DNA from: Candidatus Equimonas enterica
GTDB taxonomy: Bacteria > Bacteroidota > Bacteroidia > Bacteroidales > Bacteroidaceae
Direction: 5' to 3'
DNA: 38,775 nt
Assembly (NCBI GenBank): GCA_018066225.1
Contig: JAGHRU010000124.1
Location: 1-38,775, forward strand
Made by a program: the position numbers and the translations under genes. The notes beneath the pieces were generated by a model, which ran no database searches, had not been told where the DNA came from, and was given only the letters and a program-made list of their open reading frames with translations. Shown in pieces: positions 35,071 to 38,775 of this stretch. How positions within the stretch are numbered: the stretch's first letter is position 1; every line of letters starts with the position of its first letter.

Positions 35071-35125
35071 ACGGCATACGCCCCCGCAGTGCAACCGATG
35101 TGGTCACTGCGGGGGCGTATGCCGT
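35071..35125. terminator. perfect 21-bp hairpin between convergent genes
   Basis: Bases 35071-35091 pair perfectly with 35105-35125 around a 13-base loop; the stem is very GC-rich (core CGCCCCCGCAGTG). It lies 22 bases past the nuclease stop and 29 bases past the sulfatase stop, so it probably ends both transcripts. On the minus strand it is followed by AAAGGGGG and on the plus strand by GTAGG, so the U-tract is missing. Confidence 0.7.
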
Positions 35126-35154
35126 GTAGGCCAATGGAGCACGCACTGCCGAGG

Positions 35155-36693
35155 CTATGGCCTGCGTGGTAACGTCACGCGAAAGTGCGGGTTAGGGGTG
35201 TGCTCTTTCAGCAGCACCTCCACCATCGCCGCCACGCGCTCGGGGTGCTCGGCAGCGCGGTCGTGGTCTTCGTGTATGTCGGCATCGAGGTCGTAGAGTT
35301 CGGGCACGCCACCGCGCACCACGAGTTTCCATCGCCCTTGGCGCAGCGCCATCTGGTCGGTCTCGTCAAACTCCCAGTAGAGGAAGTCGTGTCGCTGCTG
35401 CGCCGCGTCCTCGCCCAAGAGCGTAGGCAGTATGCTGATGCCGTCGAAAGGTTCGGCTTCGCCACGCTCGGCTTTCGCCCGACTCGTCACCGACGCCGGG
35501 AAGTCGGTCAGCCCCGTAAGGTCGGCCAGCGTGGGCATGATGTCGTAGAAGGCAAAGGGAAGGTTGCTCTCGCTGCCTGCTGCCACCCTGCCCGGCCACC
35601 ACGCGATGAAGGGTACGCGGATGCCACCTTCGTAGCACTGACGCTTCAGCCCACGCAGTCGGCCGTCGCGACCGAAGAAAGCAGGGTCTGCCCCACCCTC
35701 TTCGTGCGGCCCATTGTCGCTGGTGAAGATGACGAGCGTGTTGCTGTCGAGCCCCTTGGCACGCAGCGTGGCGAAGACCTCGCCCACATAGGCATCGAGG
35801 CGGCTTATCATAGCGGCAAACTGCGCATGGGTGTGACGCACATCGGCATAGCGCGATGGCCACTGTCCCGCCCAGTCCTTGTCGTCCGTAAACGCCGCTT
35901 CGTAGGCCGATACGAGGCTGTCGGCGGGCTGCGCCAACTCGGCATGGGGCAGCGTATAGGTGAGCATGGCGAAGAAAGGCTGCCCATCGGGCTGCTGCTC
36001 GCCTATCCACCGCAGTGCCTCACGATGGATGAGGTCGGCACTGTACTGCGGACGGCGGTGGTAGTCGTCGCCCGTCATGGCGTGCTGCACATTGCTTTCG
36101 AGCACCACGCGCACCGTCGTCGTGTCGCCGCGTGCGGGGTCGTAGCGGTTGAGGAAATTGGGGTAATAACTGTGGGCTTGGTATTGGCACACATAGCCGA
36201 AGAAGCGGTCGATGCCACGCGTATGGGGCAGCGATGCACTGCCCTCGTAGCCTCCGGCCCACTTGCCGAACATCGCGGTGCGATAGCCTTGGCGTTTCAT
36301 CATCTCCGTCAGCACGATATGCTCGGGGTCGTAGGGATGCTGACCACTCACAGCATAGTCTTCCACGATGCCGTATTTCACCTTCGGCGCATCGGGCCAA
36401 TACTCCTTGTTGCCTCTCACCTCGCAATGTCCCGTGTGCTGCCCCGTCATCAGCGTGGCACGCGAAGGCGCACTGACAGGACTGCCAGCGTAGGCATCGG
36501 TGAAGCGCATCCCTTCGCGTGCCATCTGGTCGATGTGGGGCGTGAGGATGAAAGGCTGCCCGTAGCAGCCGAGGTCGCCGTAACCCATGTCGTCGCACAT
36601 GATGTAGATGACGTTGGGCGGCGTGCCCATCTCCTGCGCCAGTGCAGCGAGCGGCGCGAGAGAGAGTATAGGGATGATGTAGCGACGGCGCAT
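35155..36693 (-). CDS. serine-type sulfatase, secreted
   Basis: Sulfatases remove sulfate esters, usually from host or algal glycans in this phylum. The 512-residue product from the ATG at 36693 has a signal peptide (RRRYIIPILSLAPLAALAQ), the metal ligands D34 and D35 in YIMCDDMGYGDLGCYG and the modified-residue motif S74-A-P-S-R78 in SPVSAPSRATLMTG. The position is serine rather than cysteine, so it needs an anaerobic radical-SAM maturase (anSME) to form formylglycine. Other conserved parts are MFGKWAGG, VIFTSDNGPHEEGG and GGIRVPFIAWWPG, matching the family 1 sulfatase fold. The substrate is not known. The frame extends to 36762 but crosses the tyrS terminator. No maturase gene is in the window. 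Confidence 0.93.
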   Translation of the reverse strand: MRRRYIIPILSLAPLAALAQEMGTPPNVIYIMCDDMGYGDLGCYGQPFILTPHIDQMAREGMRFTDAYAGSPVSAPSRATLMTGQHTGHCEVRGNKEYWPDAPKVKYGIVEDYAVSGQHPYDPEHIVLTEMMKRQGYRTAMFGKWAGGYEGSASLPHTRGIDRFFGYVCQYQAHSYYPNFLNRYDPARGDTTTVRVVLESNVQHAMTGDDYHRRPQYSADLIHREALRWIGEQQPDGQPFFAMLTYTLPHAELAQPADSLVSAYEAAFTDDKDWAGQWPSRYADVRHTHAQFAAMISRLDAYVGEVFATLRAKGLDSNTLVIFTSDNGPHEEGGADPAFFGRDGRLRGLKRQCYEGGIRVPFIAWWPGRVAAGSESNLPFAFYDIMPTLADLTGLTDFPASVTSRAKAERGEAEPFDGISILPTLLGEDAAQQRHDFLYWEFDETDQMALRQGRWKLVVRGGVPELYDLDADIHEDHDRAAEHPERVAAMVEVLLKEHTPNPHFRVTLPRRP

Positions 36694-36732
36694 AAGACAA
36701 TTTGGGAGGGGAGTGGCCCACCATGAGGCCAT

Positions 36733-36781
36733 AAAAAGGCGCAAGCCACTTCGGGTATCCATTCCCCAAGCGACTTGCGCC
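36733..36781 (-). terminator. intrinsic terminator of tyrS
   Basis: Bases 36738-36755 pair with 36764-36781 in an 18-bp stem with three mismatches (outer GGCGCAAG/CTTGCGCC perfect). On the minus strand it is followed by TTTTT (36737-36733). It lies 9 bases past the tyrS stop. Confidence 0.85.
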
Positions 36782-36790
36782 GTAATCGAT

Positions 36791-38083
36791 TTACTTTACG
36801 ATGACGAGGTAGTTCTTCTTCTTGCCTTGCCCCACGAGCAGGTACTTGCCGTCCAGCAAGTCCCCTTCGCCGATGATCTGGTCGAAGGCTGCGAGTTTCT
36901 CCTTGTTGAGTTGCACACCACCGCCTTGGGTGAGTTTGCGCATTTCTCCCTTGGAAGAGAAGCACGGCGTGGTCTCTGCCATCAGATCGACAGCGCGTGC
37001 GCCGACGACCTGCTCGCGCGACACTTCGTAGTGTGGCACGTCCTTGAAGACAGCCAGCAGCGTCTGCTCGTCCAAGGCGAGGAGGCTCTCTTTGGTGGCT
37101 TTGCCGAAGAGGATGTTGGAGGCTGCCACAGCACGCTCGTAGGCTTCGCGGGAGTGCACCATCACGGTCACCTCCTCCGCCAGACGCTTTTGCAGTATGC
37201 GACGTCCGGGGTCGGTGTCGTGTTCATCTATGATGGCTTCTATCTCCTCGCGGGTCAGCGAAGTGAAGATCTTGATATAGCGTTTAGCGTCGTCGTCGGG
37301 CACATTTATCCAGAACTGGTAGAACTCATAGGGCGACGTACGCTCCTCATCGAGCCACACATTACCGCTTTCCGTCTTACCAAACTTCCTGCCGTCGCTC
37401 TTGGTCACGAGAGGGCAGGTCAAGGCGAAGCACTCTCCGCCATTCGTGCGACGGATGAGTTCGCTACCGGTCGTGATGTTGCCCCACTGGTCTGCGCCGC
37501 CGAGTTGCAAGCGACAGCCCTTGTGCTCGTAGAGGTACAGGAAGTCGTAGCCTTGCAGCAGCTGATAGGTAAACTCTGTGAAGGAGAGACCGTCGCGCGC
37601 CTCACCGTTGAGACGCTTCTGCACGCTCTCTTTTGCCATCATGTAGTTCACCGTGATGTGCTTACCGATATCGCGGGCGAAGGCAAGGAAAGTGAAGTCC
37701 TTCATCCAGTCGTAGTTATTGACGAGTTCAGCACGATTGCTGGCATCGCTATCGAAGTCGAGGAACTTGGCGAGCTGCTTCTTGATGCAGGCCACATTGT
37801 GTGCCAAGGTGGCTTCGTCGAGGAGGTTGCGCTCCTGCGACTTGCCCGAGGGATCGCCTATCATACCCGTAGCACCGCCGACGAGGGCAAGGGGTTTGTG
37901 GCCGCAGCGCTGGAAGTGACGGAGCATCATCACACCGCAGAGATGGCCAATGTGCAGGGAGTCGGCTGTGGGGTCGATGCCCAGATAAGCCGTCTGCATG
38001 CCCGAAGCAAGCAGTTCGTCCGTGCCGGGCATCATCTGGTGTATCATGCCACGCCACGTCAGTTCTTCTATGAAGTTTTGCAT
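36791..38083 (-). CDS. tyrS: tyrosyl-tRNA synthetase
   Basis: Charges tRNA-Tyr with tyrosine in the cytoplasm. The 430-residue product has the class I signature HIGH (44-47, in PTADSLHIGHL), GGATGMIGDPSGKSQERNLL, the tyrosine-site segment LLQGYDFLYLY and LGGADQWGNITTG, and KFGKT (233-237) in place of KMSKS, as usual in bacterial TyrRS. The C-terminal S4 RNA-binding domain spans about 360-430 (TQGGGVQLNKEKLAAFD...). The ATG at 38083 is chosen over an in-frame ATG at 38116, because MQNFIEELTWRGMIHQM is the usual start. Follows yidD and rnpA, an order common in Bacteroidales. Confidence 0.97.
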   Translation of the reverse strand: MQNFIEELTWRGMIHQMMPGTDELLASGMQTAYLGIDPTADSLHIGHLCGVMMLRHFQRCGHKPLALVGGATGMIGDPSGKSQERNLLDEATLAHNVACIKKQLAKFLDFDSDASNRAELVNNYDWMKDFTFLAFARDIGKHITVNYMMAKESVQKRLNGEARDGLSFTEFTYQLLQGYDFLYLYEHKGCRLQLGGADQWGNITTGSELIRRTNGGECFALTCPLVTKSDGRKFGKTESGNVWLDEERTSPYEFYQFWINVPDDDAKRYIKIFTSLTREEIEAIIDEHDTDPGRRILQKRLAEEVTVMVHSREAYERAVAASNILFGKATKESLLALDEQTLLAVFKDVPHYEVSREQVVGARAVDLMAETTPCFSSKGEMRKLTQGGGVQLNKEKLAAFDQIIGEGDLLDGKYLLVGQGKKKNYLVIVK

Positions 38084-38152
38084 AATATAGGGAGTTTGTA
38101 TGTCGTAAGCCGCCAAGCGGCGGCAAGGGTTTGCGCTGTTGTTGCGGCTCGT

Positions 38153-38374
38153 CTAATCGGGCACGGGGTCGTAGCCGCTACCGCCCCAAGGATGACAACG
38201 CAGGATGCGTCGCACAGCGAGCCATGAGCCTTTGAGTGCCCCGTGCTTACGCAAGGCCTCGACAGCGTACTGCGAGCATGTCGGCGTGAAGCGGCAGGCA
38301 GGCGGTGTCAGCGGCGAGATGTAGCGCTGATAGCCACGGATGGGAGCGATGAGGGCACGGGTGATCCAGTTCAT
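38153..38374 (-). CDS. yidD: membrane protein insertion efficiency factor YidD
   Basis: YidD is a small membrane-associated protein that assists YidC-dependent insertion. The 73-residue product has the full family pattern: APIRGYQRYISPLTPPACRFTPTCSQYAVEALRKHGALKGSWLAVRRILRCHPWGGSGYDPVP, including three conserved cysteines and the closing GGSGYDPVP. The ATG overlaps the rnpA stop by four bases (38371-38374), so the two are translationally coupled, as in most bacteria. Confidence 0.96.
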   Translation of the reverse strand: MNWITRALIAPIRGYQRYISPLTPPACRFTPTCSQYAVEALRKHGALKGSWLAVRRILRCHPWGGSGYDPVPD

Positions 38375-38775
38375 AGAGCAGGAGGCGCAGATTGCTCTGC
38401 TTTTACTATTTGGCGCAAGAGCACGGCCATGCTGTGCATCACGCGCTCGGTGCGCATCGGCTTATCGGAGAGCCACACGAAAGCCACATGGAGCATCGTC
38501 TCGCTTTGCCCTTGCATGGCGTCCCAGAGCCCTTGCTTTTGCAGTCGGTAGGCCTCGCGGAGTTGTCGTTTTGCCCTGTTGCGATCCACAGCATGGCGCA
38601 GGCGACGCTTCGCCACGGAGAGGAGCACCTGCACCACTGGGGTATCGGCCTTTCGCGGCACGCGACACCACGCAGCACGCACGGGGTAAGCGGCGGCAGA
38701 CTGACGGCTGACAGCGAAAAGATGGTCGATGTCGCGTGAGAGGCAGAGGTGTTCGCGTTTGCCAAAGGTGGGCAT
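38371..38775 (-). CDS. rnpA: ribonuclease P protein component
   Basis: The protein subunit of RNase P, which matures the 5' ends of tRNAs with the catalytic RNA. The 134-residue product has the usual beginning FGKREHLCLSRDIDHLFA, the central VLLSVAKRRLRHAVDRNRAKRQLREAYRLQK with the RNR motif that binds the RNA, and a C-terminal VWLSDKPMRTERVMHSMAVLLRQI. The ATG is the last codon at the window edge (38773-38775), so the start looks complete, but an upstream in-frame start cannot be excluded. The neighbouring rpmH or hemD gene is not visible. Confidence 0.94.
   Translation of the reverse strand: MPTFGKREHLCLSRDIDHLFAVSRQSAAAYPVRAAWCRVPRKADTPVVQVLLSVAKRRLRHAVDRNRAKRQLREAYRLQKQGLWDAMQGQSETMLHVAFVWLSDKPMRTERVMHSMAVLLRQIVKAEQSAPPAL

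Noticed and set aside
34134..36693. Nuclease and sulfatase as a defence or toxin system
   Set aside because: The nuclease has a lipoprotein signal and the sulfatase a secretion signal, there is no immunity gene, and they are convergent rather than an operon; scavenging is the plainer reading.
35185..36726. 513-codon plus-strand frame
   Set aside because: Antisense shadow of the sulfatase, which has complete catalytic motifs.

Overview
The window looks like a chromosomal segment of a Bacteroidales bacterium, most likely in or near Prevotellaceae. The evidence is a SusC/SusD pair, a SUF operon, a DUF3109 protein, the rnpA-yidD-tyrS neighbourhood, secreted proteins with a Prevotella-like 'GTYIINGRKVLVK' C-terminus, and promoters of the Bacteroidetes form TTTG-N19/20-TAnnTTTG. 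Almost every gene lies on the minus strand; only one nuclease gene is on the plus strand. No tRNA, rRNA, CRISPR array or insertion sequence was seen.

Layout, left to right (transcription runs mostly right to left). 1-408 is a non-coding flank with a periodic repeat array. 409-4411 is an iron-sulfur cluster operon, sufC-sufD-sufS, with rnhB at its end and no sufB. 4573-5755 holds two small secreted proteins. 5861-7153 is a solitary myo-inositol-phosphate synthase. 7207-7963 is a 750-bp non-coding region with more repeat arrays. 7964-12983 is a nutrient-uptake operon: SusC, then SusD carrying an in-frame amber codon, then a small lipoprotein. 13231-20631 is the distal part of the division and cell-wall cluster, murG-murC-ftsQ-ftsA-ftsZ, followed by a second, divergent ftsZ. 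20781-23437 holds DUF3109, a small membrane protein, ybeY and ruvB. 23522-28518 holds a secreted M16 zinc protease and a DsbD-type reductase. 28617-33455 holds a beta-barrel protein, a frameshifted DEAD-box helicase, a small membrane protein and a fatty acyl-CoA ligase whose reading frame runs through the small gene. 33456-34133 is a non-coding divergent promoter region with the longest repeat array. 34134-36693 holds a lipoprotein nuclease convergent with a serine-type sulfatase. 36791-38775 is tyrS-yidD-rnpA.

Two observations stand out. First, five arrays in four separate intergenic regions share one architecture: 10-bp units built on GGGCAGA, TCTGCCC or the palindrome TCTGCGCAGA, separated by variable 12-bp spacers, giving an exact 22-bp period. 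The extended motif is ACGA-N3-GGGCAGA. I know of no described element with this form. Second, ftsZ is duplicated in tandem, and both copies keep the GTP-binding and catalytic-loop residues. In addition, three genes carry single lesions (susD amber, helicase 2-bp loss, ligase stop loss), which could be real decay or sequence error.
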